A stretch of DNA of 64,000 nucleotides from Tetracladium setigerum (GCA_031472005.1 PZJY01000001.1:1550001-1614000); one strand, 5' to 3'; positions 12,103-24,417 are shown, counted from the first letter of the stretch. Numbers and translations: made by a program. Notes: generated from the sequence alone by a model not told the origin.

Positions 12103-15100
12103 TTACTTATTAAACTGCAATAACTGGCCCAGCACAGTCCTGATCAAGTCCCCTTGCACCCTCTTATCCTTCACCTGCATGAACTGCAACAAAATAGTCT
12201 TCAAATAAGTCATATCGGTGACTCCCCGGCCCCGTTAGTAGGGGTCGCCCTACCACTATCAATCGAACTTCTCAAGGGGGAGAAGCCACATCAAGTTTAT
12301 TCTGCTTCGCTTGCAAAAGCTTGAATTCCTTTTGTAACTTCTCATACCGTTGATTAGCTTCATCGAGAATACGACGGAGATCAGTTCGCTGCTTCTCGGC
12401 TTCACGAACTTGTTTCTCGCTTCCGTCAAGCGCAGATCGTAGTTCTCCCATCGCTGAGCGGATTTCAGAAACCTCCCTACTTGCCGTCTCCGAGGAGGCT
12501 TCAAGCTCATCTCTCTTCCTCTTCCACTCCTTCTCTGACTGAGCAAGTTCATCTCTGTCATCAATCGCTCGCTTGAGATCACGTTCGAAATCTCGAATTT
12601 TAGTCTTGAGTTCGTCAACTTCTCGTGCACGTCGGCGGCCGTTTGTGGAAGCTTCATCTTCGGCGCGGTCTCGCTCTTCGATTGCGGCTTCCATGCGTTC
12701 GCGCATCTCCCTTACTTTAGCGTCTGCTCGATCGTCCACATCCGCCAATAGTCTTCGCATCGTTTCCCCTTCTCGTGTTCGTTCGCTAAGAAGACGTTGC
12801 ATTTCGGCCATTTCATCCTCAAAAGATTCGGATCTTGATTTGGCTTCTTTGAGTTGCATTGCCATTTCTCCAGCTTGGTCGCTCATACTTCCTACGAGGG
12901 TCTGGGCTTTGGTGTATTGGAGACCTCGAAGTTCAACTTCTTCTCTCAAAGCCTTGGATTCAGACGATAACTTAGACACCTCAGCTTGAAGTTCGTCGAC
13001 CTTGACACGCAACAGGCCAGCTTCTTCCTGCACACGCATAAGTTCGGCAGCACTTTTCTCCCCTGATGCCGAGAGTTGTATTTTGTCGGCTTCGGCTCTT
13101 CGGAGATCCCTCGAAGCAATACGACATTGGTCTTCTGCCTTCAGGCGTCCATTTGTTTCCTGGGTGACTTTCTCATTCAGATTCTTCACTTCAGTGTCAC
13201 GATCGGCTGATTGCTTCTTGAAAGCTGCCAAATCGGATTTGAGGTCTTTCTCTCGTGCTTCCAGGCGGCGCAATTCCGATGTGCGTGTTGCCAAATCCTC
13301 CTTGACTGACTTGAGTGCAGCGTTTTCGCTTCGTAGAGATACCATCTCTGGTTGTGCTTTATCCAAGATTTTTCTCAGGTCAGTAAAATCTTTGTATCGG
13401 TCTGTTGCCAACTTCTCCGCCGCTCCAAGATCTGTCTGTAAAGTTGTCGTCTTGAGTTTGAGCTCCTCGTATTCCGCTGCCAGGGACTTCAACTCTGCCT
13501 CTGCTTTGGCCGAACCTTGAGATTGCGTTTTCGATGCTGAAAGTTCCTTTTCAAGCTTTGCAATCTTCTCTTCCAGCTCCTTTTTCTCCCCCAGAAGTTC
13601 CTTGATCTTCTCCTTGGCATCAACATGTTCTTGAGCGATGGAAAGGAAATTATCCTGAGCTTCTTCAAGCAACTCATCCTGGACTTTTCGCCTTGTTTGT
13701 AACTTCTCAATCTGCGCGTCATTGTCGACAATCTTCGTTTTGAGAGAGGATATTTCAGCTTGTAATTCTGCACCCATGTTCTGTAAGAATTCATCCTTGA
13801 GCCTGGAAATTTCAATCTGTAAGTCTGTCTTGGGAACCACTGATGGCACTGGAGTTGCTGGGGCTGCCACAGGCACAGGAGGCGTCGTTGATGACCCTTC
13901 GTTGGGCACCGTAGATGCAGCAGCATTTCCACCCTTCTTCTTTTTCTTGTTCTTCTTCTTTGCAGCTCCTGTAGCCACAGATGAAGCCTCTGGTACCGAG
14001 GCAGCGCTGGGCACCTCCTCCATGTTCTTTGCTACATCTTCCGAATTGCTTATAGCAAGCGCCATCTTCTCTTCGAGCGATTTAGCCATATCATCCAGCG
14101 TGGCACGAGACTTTTCAGCTTCCCGACTGGCATTTTCTGATTTGATTGTGGCGAGGGCTTCCTCTGTATGCCTGACAGTAGCTTCAAGCTGATCCTTTTC
14201 CGTCTTGAATTTTAGTTCAAGAGAAACCTTCTCTTCACCAGCAAGCTCCCTTTGATCAACAAGACTCTTCTCTAGAGTTGCAATTTGTGTTTTGGCTGCT
14301 TCCAATTTCACACTCAAAGATTCTATTTCCAAGGTTTGAGACTGTATCTTTTCTTGATGGGCATGACTCTCCGTTGATGCGTCTTTGAGTTCGTTGAGTT
14401 CCCGAGTAGCGATTTCCAAATTCATTACCAAACCAGAACTCGACTCCTGTGCGGTCGCCAAGTCTCGTTCCAAATCCAAAACCTTTGACTTGAGCTCCTC
14501 GATTTCGGCAGTCTTTTCCTTTAGCTCAGTTTGAAGCTGTGGTATCTCTTCGTCATAGGAGAAGAATTCCTCCTTGACATCTTTGTTGTCTGTCACCTCC
14601 GGCTTTTGCGTTGGCGAAAACAATCCTCCTAGAACGGAAGCAACTGGGCTCTTCACCGACGTTGTTGGTGTATCGTTGCTTGCGATTTCAGCCTTCTCTG
14701 CAGCTTGCTCTCCACCCTCTGGTACAGCTTCCTTGAGTTTCGCCAATTCCTCTTCAGCTGCAATTGCCCGCTTTTCTGACTCTTCAAGCTTCCTCTTTAA
14801 GTCGTTTCGTTCAGCAGAGACTCGTTTGAATTCATCCATGACCATATCGCCTTTCAAATTGAGCTGATTGAGGTATTCGGCAAGGGCATTTGGATCGGAA
14901 ATCGTCGTAAGGGGGGTATTCTCTTGCAAGGCCTTCTCAAAAGGTTCGATTTGACCAACTAGCTTGTGCGCAATTCGGTATGATTTTAGAAGGTCTAATC
15001 GTGTCAACATCAACTACCATATAAGTCAACATTCGCCTACCTTTGTATCTGGGTTCCATATTTTCCAACCTCCGTATTTTTGCCTTAACTTCAGCAGACA

Positions 15101-15563
15101 ATTCTGCAACGGGCTGTGGTGATACAGCTACCGACGTTTCCAATTCTTTCTCCTTATTCCCCTCCACAGCAGCTTGCGCCGTGGTATCAGGTGTCACTGT
15201 CTCCATCTTCGCTTCAACCGTAGTTGTCGCTGCTGGGGCAGATTCCTCGGGTTCGTCTTCAATCACAAACGGAGCTTCAAATTCAGAAGGATCGGGTCGT
15301 CTGGCAGGCGATTGTCCATCGTCCTTGGGTTTCGCACGTCTCGGTCTCGCGGATGGGGAATCGTTTCTGGAATTTGATCTTCTCGTCGAAGAGACAGATC
15401 TGGCAGCTGGAGATGGAGTAGCACTCGTCGCAGATGCTCTTTGGCGAGCTTGTTCTTCAGCTATCCTCGAATCTATGGCGCCTTTCAATCGCTGTAAGGG
15501 GGAAGGTCAGCAAGGCTATCAAGTAAATAAAGACCACAAAGCATCATATTTTACCTGGAACAT
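12103..15563 (-). CDS. IMH1: Golgin with long coiled coil and C-terminal GRIP domain (Imh1-like); two missing bases near 3' end
   Basis: Peripheral trans-Golgi tether recruited by Arl1-type GTPases. Exons begin at 15563-15555 (MFQ), then 15491-15041 and 14994 onward. The start MFQRLKGAIDSRIAEEQARQR is characteristic of fungal golgins. Residues about 30-150 are Ser/Pro/Arg-rich and disordered; from about 200 to 1050 the protein is almost entirely heptad coiled coil, interrupted by a Lys-rich stretch GAAKKKNKKKKKGG. The frame as given stops after LDVASPP at 12272. Adding one C at the run 12276-12280 and one base near 12216-12220 continues through RSSIDSGRATPTNGAG into DMTYLKTILLQFM and VLGQLLQF, a GRIP domain with its conserved Tyr, ending at 12103. 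The corrected length is 1117 aa. It is divergent from Lunapark with 348 bp between starts. An intron cannot fix the frame because no usable donor precedes the stop. Confidence 0.88.
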
Positions 15564-15911
15564 GACGGGCGCATTCAAATGATTGGGTGAGAATGGATTA
15601 CGGAAGAAATCAATAAATCCGGACGATCAGCAAGAGATCATATCTCACTTGCAAAAGAAAACAAACGCGCAAAAGGCTAAAAGTATACAAAAGGGCTGAG
15701 GTGTTCAACTTCTTTGAGAGTGTCAGGGCCATGGCGCCGAGCACTTTAACAGAATAGCCGATGATCCGCTGGAACCTGGCAAACCGCACGCTGGCTGGCC
15801 GCTGCATCATCCGCTCTGACCTTGCAAGGCTTCCTCTTCCTCTTCCCAGCTTTGGTGTCAACAACACCATGAAGGGGTGATAGCAGCGAGAAAGCTAGAG
15901 ATACATTCGAA

Positions 15912-17181
15912 ATGGTCTCCTTGTGGCCCTGGAAGGTGAGTAGGGAGAAGAATATACGTTCAATGTAAACTTGCAACCACTAACACCTTCAGGGTGAGGA
16001 CAACTCTCCAGCCTCATTCGAAAAGGCTCTCTCGGCCCTGGCAGAAAAAATTACTCAGTCACAAGCCCATCTAGACTCCTTACGTTCGAACAACCGTAGA
16101 TACAGGGCACTGTGGACTTTATATTCGAGCTTTGCGTATCTTCTCTGCGCCGTCATTCTTTTTTTGGTGGTGGGATGGCCACATTGGACTGTGGTAGAGT
16201 ATACCGGGATAGCTGGAAGTCCTGTGATGTAAGAATTGCTGGATAGCATAGGCGTTGACGAGTTGAGAGTGTATGCTAATATACTGCAGCATTTATCTCG
16301 TCAGGACGAGCATCACAGCATATTACAACTACCGCATAGATAATGCTACCAACCGACTGGAAGAACAGCAAAAGGAACGCACGAAAACCATTGACAAGCT
16401 CAAGGCAGCTACAAAATACGATTCTACACAGGAGCTGTTGGAGAAATATGGCGGAGCTACTCCAAAGCCCAAGAAGGAGAAGGGACCGCTAAAGCCCAAA
16501 GTACCAAAACCAATCCCCGGACGAACTGGGGCAGGTCCCCCACCACCAACAGCCAATATTAATAGACCAGGCCATATTCCTAGCCAGCCGACCACCCCTC
16601 AGCTTCAAATCCAGGCCGAACCCCAATTTCCAAAGGTTCAGTTCCACAACGATCGAAACCCCTCTCCTTTCAACGCACCTACTCCTCCTGTACTTGCACT
16701 CGCGCAAAGACCGACTGAAGAGTTTGCCCCAAACGCTTTCAGTTCTCCTCCCACATATGCCCAGGCGCCCGAGCTTAGTGCGGGTGGAAACTGGTATGAC
16801 AGGGTGCTAGATCTTCTCATGGGCGAGGATGAGACATCTCCAAAGAATAGGGTAGCCCTCATATGTCAGAGTTGTAGGCTTGTGAACGGACAGGCGCCGC
16901 CAGGGACAAAGAACTTGGCGGATTTGGGCAGATGGAGGTGTTTTGGTTGTGGTGGATGGAATGGAGAAGAAGATGAAGCGGCCAGGGCAATCAAGGAAAT
17001 AAAGGAAAGGATTGAGACAGAGCCAGAAAGTGCTCAGAAGGCATTGACTGAAAAGGGAGATGCAGATACTGAAAACGAGGAAAAGGACGAAGAACCAGAA
17101 AACTCGGATTCCCCAGAAGAGATGGTTGAGGTTCAGCCCGCTAAACGTGGACGGCCAAAGGGCAGCAAGAAGAAGACTTAG
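15912..17181 (+). CDS. LNP1: Lunapark, ER three-way-junction protein
   Basis: Membrane protein stabilising three-way junctions of the tubular ER. Exons 15912-15935, 15993-16228 and 16290-17181 join to a 383-aa protein. The N-terminus MVSLWPWKGEDNSPASFEKALS is typical of fungal Lunapark. A short coiled segment precedes two close hydrophobic hairpins (LYSSFAYLLCAVILFLVVGW and VEYTGIAGSPVIIYLV), then a second coiled coil (NATNRLEEQQKERTKTIDKL). A Pro-rich region leads to the zinc ribbon near residues 265-300, with CQSC and CFGC pairs around RWRCFGCGGWN. The tail is acidic and ends RGRPKGSKKKT. All Cys ligands of the ribbon are present. The 8-residue first exon is supported by conservation of the WPWK start. 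Complete and undamaged. Confidence 0.93.
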
Positions 17182-17298
17182 GGAAGGGTCATAAAAGGGA
17201 GAGAGGTAAAACCGACGTTGCATTCCAATTTATTTACTTTGTCAGACTAGGATATTCAAAAATCAACCTGGTCAAATTTGCACTGATGCATCCAGCCT

Positions 17299-18849
17299 CT
17301 ACCAATATTTCTTGGGCAGAAAAGGTAACTCGTCCTGCTCATCTCGAGTCGTCCACTTCAACATTGACGAAAGTCGTCTTCGGCGCAAGAAGATATCGTT
17401 GCGCTCGTTGTCACTCTTGATATCTTGTCTGAGTTCTTCAGGCACGCCTTCCTTCTTTCCACCGTCGCTAGTTGATACTGAAACACGTCTCAGCCTCTTG
17501 TGTTCCTTTACAACACTAGAAGTAGCCGTGTCTTCATCCTCCTTGCTTTGTTCCACTACCTCATATCGACTCTTTTCTTTGACACCGAAGTCCATTCCTT
17601 GCAATGTAGGCTGCATACCCCAGAGGTGCTCCAAGCCTTCCTTTATCCTGTCTTCCTCTTCTTCTTCTTCTTCTATCGTTCGAGCTTTAGCCAGTGCCTT
17701 TTGACCTTTGTGTCTTATTTCGCTTTTAATTGTGTGTTGGGGATCGCTTGCTGCTCTGTTTCTGTACTGTACTCTTCTGCGGGGTTTGTCCTCGAGATCC
17801 TCATACTCTCGATTGCTGGCTTTCTTTTGTGTGGAATTTTTGAAATCGACTTTATGATTGCCCCTGTCACTCATACCCTTAGTACGCACACGCGTTCTCT
17901 CTCTCAGCAGAGTTTGGTCTTCCAAACGATCCCGATCGGCTTTTCCCTTCCAAGCCTCCAGCAACTCTTTCTTCCTTCTATTCTCCTGCACACTCAAAAC
18001 CTTCTGATAGATCCCACTCTCTTCCACACCCTTTGCACTTCTTGGTGGACCTTTTGTATCTACCACCTTTCCTCTGGTCATCGAAAAGGAGGCAGTATAT
18101 GTGGATGGACCAAACTTTGAGACAATCGACGTGGTGCGATCAAAAACCATAAATGATCCACTGTTGCTGCTTCGGTGGCCGCTGCGGGTTTGTCTCTCAT
18201 CTTGTGGCACGCCGGATCCTGGGACTGGCTTTAATATTGGTCGCGAATCAAAATTTGAGGACGAGATCGATGATGGGACGCGAGTATTGTGTGGAAGATG
18301 AGGTCTCGGCAGACATATTGGAGGTGGAGGAGACTTAAGCTTGGGAGAAGGGAGCTTGTCAGGGGCGTACATCACCGACATCTGTGGGTTATCATTGCTG
18401 CCATTCATCGCGTTTGATGTCGTTTTCTCTACCTCAAGATCTTGTTGAAGAGCGTGTTCTTTTCGAGGTCGAAGTTGAAATCGCAGAGATGTTGATGGTG
18501 AATCTTCTTTATTGACTACGTTCATGTCTTGCATGGAAGTTGACGACCATGAACTAAACTTGGAGCCATCCAGCCACAGCTCTATGAGAGCTTCTTCGAG
18601 TTCAGACGTGGTTGGTGAGCCTCCTATCTCCAGTGAAGATGAATCCTCTTTTTTAGCAGGTATTGTAATAGGACTTGTCGCTTGTGGTCTTGGCTCCCTT
18701 CCTCGTTGGTTTTCCTCTTCTAGAATCTGGGTGCTATGAGCTCTATCTGCATCTTTGAGGATGTTAGATGCATAGAGAGACTGGAGAGATTGGAAAATAA
18801 GTGATAGGGCCTTACCGAGTTGAATTGGTGGGGGTTTGTCTCGTTCCAT
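17299..18849 (-). CDS. Unknown 516-aa mostly disordered protein
   Basis: A single long open frame starts MERDKPPPIQLGKALSLIF. Residues about 10-40 form a likely amphipathic helix (ALSLIFQSLQSLYASNILKD). The remainder is Ser/Pro/Arg/Glu-rich and disordered, with charged stretches (TIEEEEEEEDRIKEG) and a conserved-looking C-terminal end (RRRRLSSMLKWTTRDEQDEL, then LPFLPKKYW). No catalytic motif, signal peptide or membrane segment is seen. The architecture of one short N-terminal helix plus a short C-terminal motif suggests a scaffold or adaptor, but I do not recognise it. It converges with Lunapark (118 bp between stops) and has its own promoter side. Confidence 0.7.
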   Translation of the reverse strand: MERDKPPPIQLGKALSLIFQSLQSLYASNILKDADRAHSTQILEEENQRGREPRPQATSPITIPAKKEDSSSLEIGGSPTTSELEEALIELWLDGSKFSSWSSTSMQDMNVVNKEDSPSTSLRFQLRPRKEHALQQDLEVEKTTSNAMNGSNDNPQMSVMYAPDKLPSPKLKSPPPPICLPRPHLPHNTRVPSSISSSNFDSRPILKPVPGSGVPQDERQTRSGHRSSNSGSFMVFDRTTSIVSKFGPSTYTASFSMTRGKVVDTKGPPRSAKGVEESGIYQKVLSVQENRRKKELLEAWKGKADRDRLEDQTLLRERTRVRTKGMSDRGNHKVDFKNSTQKKASNREYEDLEDKPRRRVQYRNRAASDPQHTIKSEIRHKGQKALAKARTIEEEEEEEDRIKEGLEHLWGMQPTLQGMDFGVKEKSRYEVVEQSKEDEDTATSSVVKEHKRLRRVSVSTSDGGKKEGVPEELRQDIKSDNERNDIFLRRRRLSSMLKWTTRDEQDELPFLPKKYW

Positions 18850-19818
18850 TGTGAGTTGAATATAGGTGAAATGGATTGTAAGGAAGATATAAACTTTTGA
18901 ATTTGGAGGTTCAGGTTACTTTGGATAGTTTTGTAGAAGAATTGACTGAAGAGGGGTGAAGAGGAGAACCAAGAATTTGAGACATTCAAAGGAAAAGGAG
19001 TGAAGGTCGAGGTGAGGGGAGAGGGATATAGAACTGGTGAATGAGTAGGTCTACAATCTGGTGAATGGCACGCCGCTTGAGATAAAAGCGTTCACAAGTA
19101 TGTGATGAGTTAAGATTCACTGGGCGGTGTTTGCTACTAAATTTGTGTGGGAAAGCTCTAGAATCCAAGCTCTGAAAAATGTAGCACAGATGCCCCAGTC
19201 AGTGCCAGAAACCTTAGAATGGGACTGAGCTGTCAAAACTCGGCACATCATTAAGCTCACGCTTGCAGCTTGAACTAATTATCTAAACAGGTCTCCAGAG
19301 ACTTGAAGGAGGTTTTTGTTCCTTCAAGTTATCACTTTTGACACGAAAATAAGTACCAGAAGCAAGCCTTCGGGGAGTGGAAGAAATCTACGTTGTCTCG
19401 ATCTCAAAAGCACTCCAAGAAGTGTTACCACTCCCATTCCCTGGGCAATCCCTCCACTACTACTCATGTTTGACTTGAAAGTTTAAGATGGAAGGATATG
19501 CTAGGAAGTAGAGTTAGAGATATGTTCCGCCTTCTAGGACCATTTGGACAGTTTCTTGGAAACAAAAGTTCTGCCAATGATATAGACTTGTCGATTTAGG
19601 GAGATATGGTGCACATCATTTCACAACCGAAGTGTCAACTCACCACAACAAGGAAGCAGAAGGGTTGTCAACTTTTTGTGCCATTTATAATATGATACCC
19701 CCGAAACTCCGCGCTATTTTACACGAACACATGGAAATTCAAGGCATCGATAGCAGTTAGGACAAGCGCATAACGAATATTCCTCTTTCCAGCCACGGGA
19801 CTATCCAACAACTGCAAA
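18850..19818. other. Intergenic, no gene seen
   Basis: This 969-bp stretch lies between two minus-strand genes. It presumably holds the 516-aa protein's promoter and the Iws1 3' end. No coding, tRNA-like or repeat feature is supported. Confidence 0.35.
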
Positions 19819-21260
19819 TCAACCTCTCTTCTTGCCTTGCTTTGCAGTCATCTTTCGGAATGCAGCATCACCACTAGCACCAATAGGTCGGTTGGCTGGA
19901 TCCAAACCCTTGGAGGGATCAAAGTTCGATTGTGGAGCGATCGTATAACTTGTGTTTGAAGAATCCATCCTTGCACGAGTGCTTTGGATGATTGGCGCAA
20001 GGAAACGCTCACGCTCACGTTCCCGGTTGATTTCACGCTGGGATAAGCCAGATTGTGAAGCTGATGGTTGAGAGAGTGGCTGGGTACCAGATGGACGAAG
20101 AGCAAGCTGGGCTGCTTGATGATCGTATTCTGAAGTGGCAATCTTCCGCTTTTTGTAGTCATCTGTACGCTTCAGAATTGGTCGTGACCATTCCCCTAGC
20201 AATCTTTCTGCTGTTCTCTTGATTCCGATTTCGGGCTTCTTGCTCTTGGTGTAGTAGAGGACAACCTTGCCAATCCCGCTGCTCAACAAAGCCTCTTTCT
20301 CAATTGGAAGACGAGTTAAAGCAGTGAGTAGATCACGTTGGATGTTGTAAGCCGGTAAACTTCCATCATTTAGGGGCTCGAGGAAGAATCTAACGGAGAT
20401 AAGAAAGTTTGTATCGGGATCGACGATGGAGTGCTGAACTGTGTTTCGGTTGAGTAGCGCGACCACCTCGGGAAGGAGTTTGAGTTTATGGATGGCAGGT
20501 TGTCCTTTGTCTCGAGCGGCGTTGTCATCCACACAGGCCTTCTCCATTCGAAGCTTCAGCTCAGCAATCTCCTCATCAAAAGCCTCTTCGAGATCGACTT
20601 CATCCTTCTTGCGTCTTCGTTTGTTCGGATTCTTGAGAGCCGCATCCATAGCCTTGTCCAAAGCACGTCGTCTCCTCTCGTCTGGGGTGAGATTCTCCTC
20701 ATTCTCGGGTGTGGGTGGTCTTCGCTCTCTTGCCTGTAGAAGTAGTAAATTAGTATCGTCATTGTCCAATGCCAGTACCTGTTTTATATGCTCGATAGCG
20801 TCGACCTAAAGTAAGAGATGCTTACCTTGTCCCTCCTCTCGCCGTCAGGTCTAACACTCTTGGGCTTTCGGATCCTCTTCCCATCGAGCTCCTCTCCACC
20901 TGGATCCTCATCCTCATCTCTGCGCTTCTTTTTCTTCTCACGCTTGCCCTCCTTTGGCTTCTTTCCCTCTCCATCTGCACGCTTGCGCTTGCTAGCCTTC
21001 AAGGACCTCGCAATCTCGTCATCAATCACAACGGTTTGAGGTCCCTCCTGCAAGGCAATAGTCGCAGGGTCGAAGTCATCAAAATCAGCTTCGTCAACCT
21101 CTGAAAGCTCGGACTCATTGTCAGATTCATCTCGAGCAGGTGCCTGGTTATCTTCATCGTCCATATCAAGATTGGGGTTTGCAGTTGGCGGAGTACTGTC
21201 GCGTTGTTCGGAATCTCTACCAGCTTCTCGCAAAGGCGAATTCATGTCGTCGTCAGACAT
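19819..21260 (-). CDS. IWS1: Transcription elongation factor Iws1/Spn1
   Basis: Nuclear protein that works with Spt6 on RNA polymerase II during elongation and mRNA processing. Exons 21260-20826 and 20733-19819 join across a 92-bp intron into about 449 aa. The start MSDDDMNSPLREAGRDS is preferred over an upstream in-frame Met because the latter adds leader-like sequence. The first ~145 residues are acidic (DESDNESELSEVDEADFDDF) then Lys/Arg-rich. The core is the TFIIS N-terminal-type helical domain: TPDERRRRALDKAMDAALK leads in, followed by KLKLLPEVVALLNR, NIQRDLLTALTRLPIEKEAL and SGIGKVVLYYTKSK, ending at AERLLGEWSRPILKR. A basic tail ends MTAKQGKKRG. It is divergent from the Brl1/Brr6 gene with 291 bp between the two start codons. 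Confidence 0.95.
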
Positions 21261-21551
21261 TTTGGGTGATGTAGATGAATATAGTTTGTTAGGTAGCAGA
21301 TGTTGAGGGACACCAGAGGAAACGTCCGCAGGGTGCTCAGGAAGTGGTGAATGCGACGAGCAAGAGTATTTTGGTTGAAGGTCACTCTTTGGGATGGCCT
21401 CAAAGGTAAATTCGAGATTCACGGGCGCGTCTAATAAGCGCGCAAACGCCAAAACCTTAAATTGTCTAGCCGACTCCCTTGTTTGTTTACATCTAGGAAC
21501 ACTTGCTAGGATTTACACTTGGAATTTCCGGGCGACATTCAAACTATCAAA

Positions 21552-22946
21552 ATGTTTTCTCAGGACCAACAACGACGGACGCATGAATCTCCTATGGACT
21601 TTGAGTGGCATGGGCAAAGTCATGGTCCAACAGATCCCAACTCGCCCTTCCCCAAGCTTCAGCCGGGTCAAAAAGGTATGTTTGTTTGCACATGGCAACG
21701 GACGAACATCGCTGACTTCAGTTTAGGAGGATTTAATCTACCACCACCGAAACCAAGTCCCTTCATAGGTGGCGGCGCATCGAAACCCGCACCTCAGTTT
21801 CGCAATCCGTCATTTACAACACCTCGAAAAGGCAACTTTGATCCTGATCTTTTCTCCGAAGCTTCGGGTGTCGACTCCTCACCAGGAGACATTGCAGACG
21901 GGGAGGATACACCGGATTTTCCAAAGACCACCAAAGCTATGACAGCATTCTCGTTAAACTCGGAGAAGCCGCCCATCTTCGGCAGATATGGCGCAGGATT
22001 TTTAGGAAACAGCCCTGGACGAGCAGATCTGCGAAGGGGCAAATATGCGAATGCGGTCATTGCCAACAAGGCGCGCAAGAGAAAGCGCATTGAGAGAGAT
22101 TACTCGCTAGCTAGAGGAAACCAAGAGTCGGAGTCAGAATCAGAGGAGGAGGTGAGGGATAGGTCGAAGGGGAAATCCAAGGAACAAGGACCGCACTGGT
22201 TCGCTACTCTCCTCTCTGGCATCGAATCTCGCCCAAACTTACCAAATGTCATCTCCTACTGGCTTCAGCTTACTTTGAATTTCGCCCTATTACTTCTCAC
22301 CCTCTATGGCATGGTCACATTCTGGATGACGATCCGATCCGATGTCGACAAAGCAGCGGAGGTGGCTCGAGCATCAGCTGTTGCAGAGATGGCACAATGT
22401 CAACAAGACTACGTCAACAACAGATGTGCATCAACTCCTGCACCGGCACTAATAACTATCTGTCAAGACTGGGGCCGTTGTATGGAGAGAGATCCGGAGT
22501 CCGCAGGACGTGCCCGAATAAGCGCCCACACATTCGCGGAAATCTTTAACAGCTTCATCGAGCCTATTAGTTGGAAAGCGATGGTACGTTTTCTTCTATT
22601 CCTGACTATGATATGATACTAATCATTTACGCAGATTTTCATGGCCCTCATTCTTACAGTCTGCATCGTGGTAAACAACGTTGCCTTCGGAATGTTCAGA
22701 TCGAAACACGCACCGGCTCCTCCAATGAACCCATTCTTCCACCAGCCTCCACCTCAGAATTACCAATGGGGCGCTCCTCCGCAAACTCCTCAACATAATG
22801 GAGGTTACGATATCTATGGAAATCAGGGTTTTCAGCAGATCATGCCAAACTATACGCCTAGTCAAAGAAGTCCGAGTAAAGAGATGCGAAGTCCCAGCAA
22901 AGGGAACAGAAGCCCAAGCAAAGGAGATAGGTATCGACTTGAATGA
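21552..22946 (+). CDS. Brl1/Brr6 family nuclear-envelope protein
   Basis: Transmembrane protein of the nuclear envelope and ER needed for nuclear pore assembly and membrane lipid balance. Exons 21552-21675, 21727-22583 and 22635-22946 join to 430 aa. The N-terminal half is disordered with a C-terminal basic patch (NKARKRKRIERDY). The family domain spans roughly residues 210-345: first membrane segment LTLNFALLLLTLYGMVTFW, an intermembrane loop with four cysteines (MAQCQQDYVNNRCAS, then TICQDWGRCMERD), and second membrane segment IFMALILTVCIVVNNVAFG. These cysteines form the disulfides typical of the family. The tail contains RSPSKEMRSPSKGNRSPSKG, a local repeat. The first intron is 51 bp and in frame without stops, so retention would add 17 residues. 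It shares a promoter region with Iws1. Confidence 0.92.
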
Positions 22947-24417
22947 TTTTATGAGTCAGCAATGATTGTATTTCACATGAGTGTGGGTAAAATGGCGGGG
23001 AGGGGGGGCATTGGGAAAAAAAATGCATCTTTCTTAAACATATTGGCGTTGGGCGCATGGGAGCGAGCGGGCGGACGGATGGATGGATGTAAAGCAACAA
23101 ATCAAATCTTCCCAACTACCATCTAATTTTCGGGTTCCAGTCGCGGTGAAGTGATCCTCGCAGTGACAGGGCTGTGATATGAACATACCATCCAACCTTG
23201 AGACTCACATTCAAATTTGCATTTAGTTCTCTATCACACAAGTAAAACCCGATATCTTAGCAAGTGGCGGCTTGATAGCATATCCTGTTTGACTCTCTTC
23301 TCTCACATTGTAGGCAATACTCTAGCTTGTCTGGTTCCTTCCCTCCTTTTATTTCGTTTACTTCGGCTGGGATGGGTTGAGCAGAGCAGAGCAGAGCTGA
23401 GCTGTGTTTGACATAAATGCCGTCCATATGAGAGCTGTTGGGTCAAAAGACATTCAAATTGTTGTTTTAAGAGATGAAATTGAGACATACGTACAGATAA
23501 GGCAAATAGAGAAGCAAGCAAGCAAGTGAATCCTGCCACAAAATCCTTCACTCTGACGCTGGTGATTTTTTTGGGGCTTGCAACCAACCACCCTTCCAAT
23601 TTCAGTAACGGTACTGATTGATGTCCAAAAGCTTGGGTCGAGAAAAAAAACTGATGAATAAGGACAATGTTTTTACATTAATCTATCGGTAGGTATTTGG
23701 GCTTAAGGAAGCAAGGCAAGCAAGTCATCTGTTGAATAGATAAGTCAGCTCAGCGACGTTGTTAACATGCAGGTCTCGTAACAACCGCTTATTATAGAAA
23801 TCGCGAAGTTAAAAACATCACACGTAAACTTGACAAGTCACAAACGCGTCAGAATGAATGAAGAGAGAAACATAACAATCTCCGAATATGTTGCAAACTT
23901 TCATTGCACTCGATTTCATGAAGACAGGTAGTAGGTACGCGTCAATATTTAGATGTGCAAATTACTGTACTCATATATTACTATGGGGAACAAAGGAGAT
24001 GGGTACCGTACGACAGAGTGTTTTAAGTAGGACATAATGAAAAGGCACCTGTATAAAAGTAGGACATCAAAAAAGAGAAAAAAAACGCCGCCGCCTATTT
24101 CTTAGAAAATCTTGAGGACCCATGTTTCAAATCAAATCATCTACAGCATCTAACCAACATCAACAGACGGAAGCTCTAAACAACAGCAGCAGCAACCGAC
24201 TTTCCCCACCACGTTCATCCAACCCATTTTCGGTCTAAAGAAGATAGATAGATAACTCATAGCAAAGCACGACCTAATCCTCCCCCTTTTCACCTCTCAC
24301 CCTCCGCCAAACTTATCTCATCTCTTTCTAAACAACCCCTCCCCCTTTCCTTGATATTAACAACCCCGCCCTCCTCGTTCCCAAAATCAACATCGGCTAT
24401 TCTCAGGTGATAATTGC
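22947..24417. other. Intergenic, no gene seen
   Basis: This 1.47-kb stretch lies between the convergent Brl1/Brr6 and Kre9-like genes. It includes a G-rich tract near 22995-23005, an AGAGCAGAGCAGAGCTGAGC run at 23380-23401 and CT-rich sequence at 24275-24350. No gene is supported on either strand. Confidence 0.35.

Noticed and set aside
12573..14867. Long plus-strand open frames within the golgin
   Set aside because: They are antisense to the coiled-coil exon and mirror its repetitive Glu/Lys codons as Ser/Phe-rich protein; the minus-strand reading has clear golgin structure.
17500..18120. 206-aa plus-strand frame with hydrophobic stretches
   Set aside because: Antisense to the 516-aa protein; the hydrophobic look comes from the complement of Glu/Lys-rich codons.
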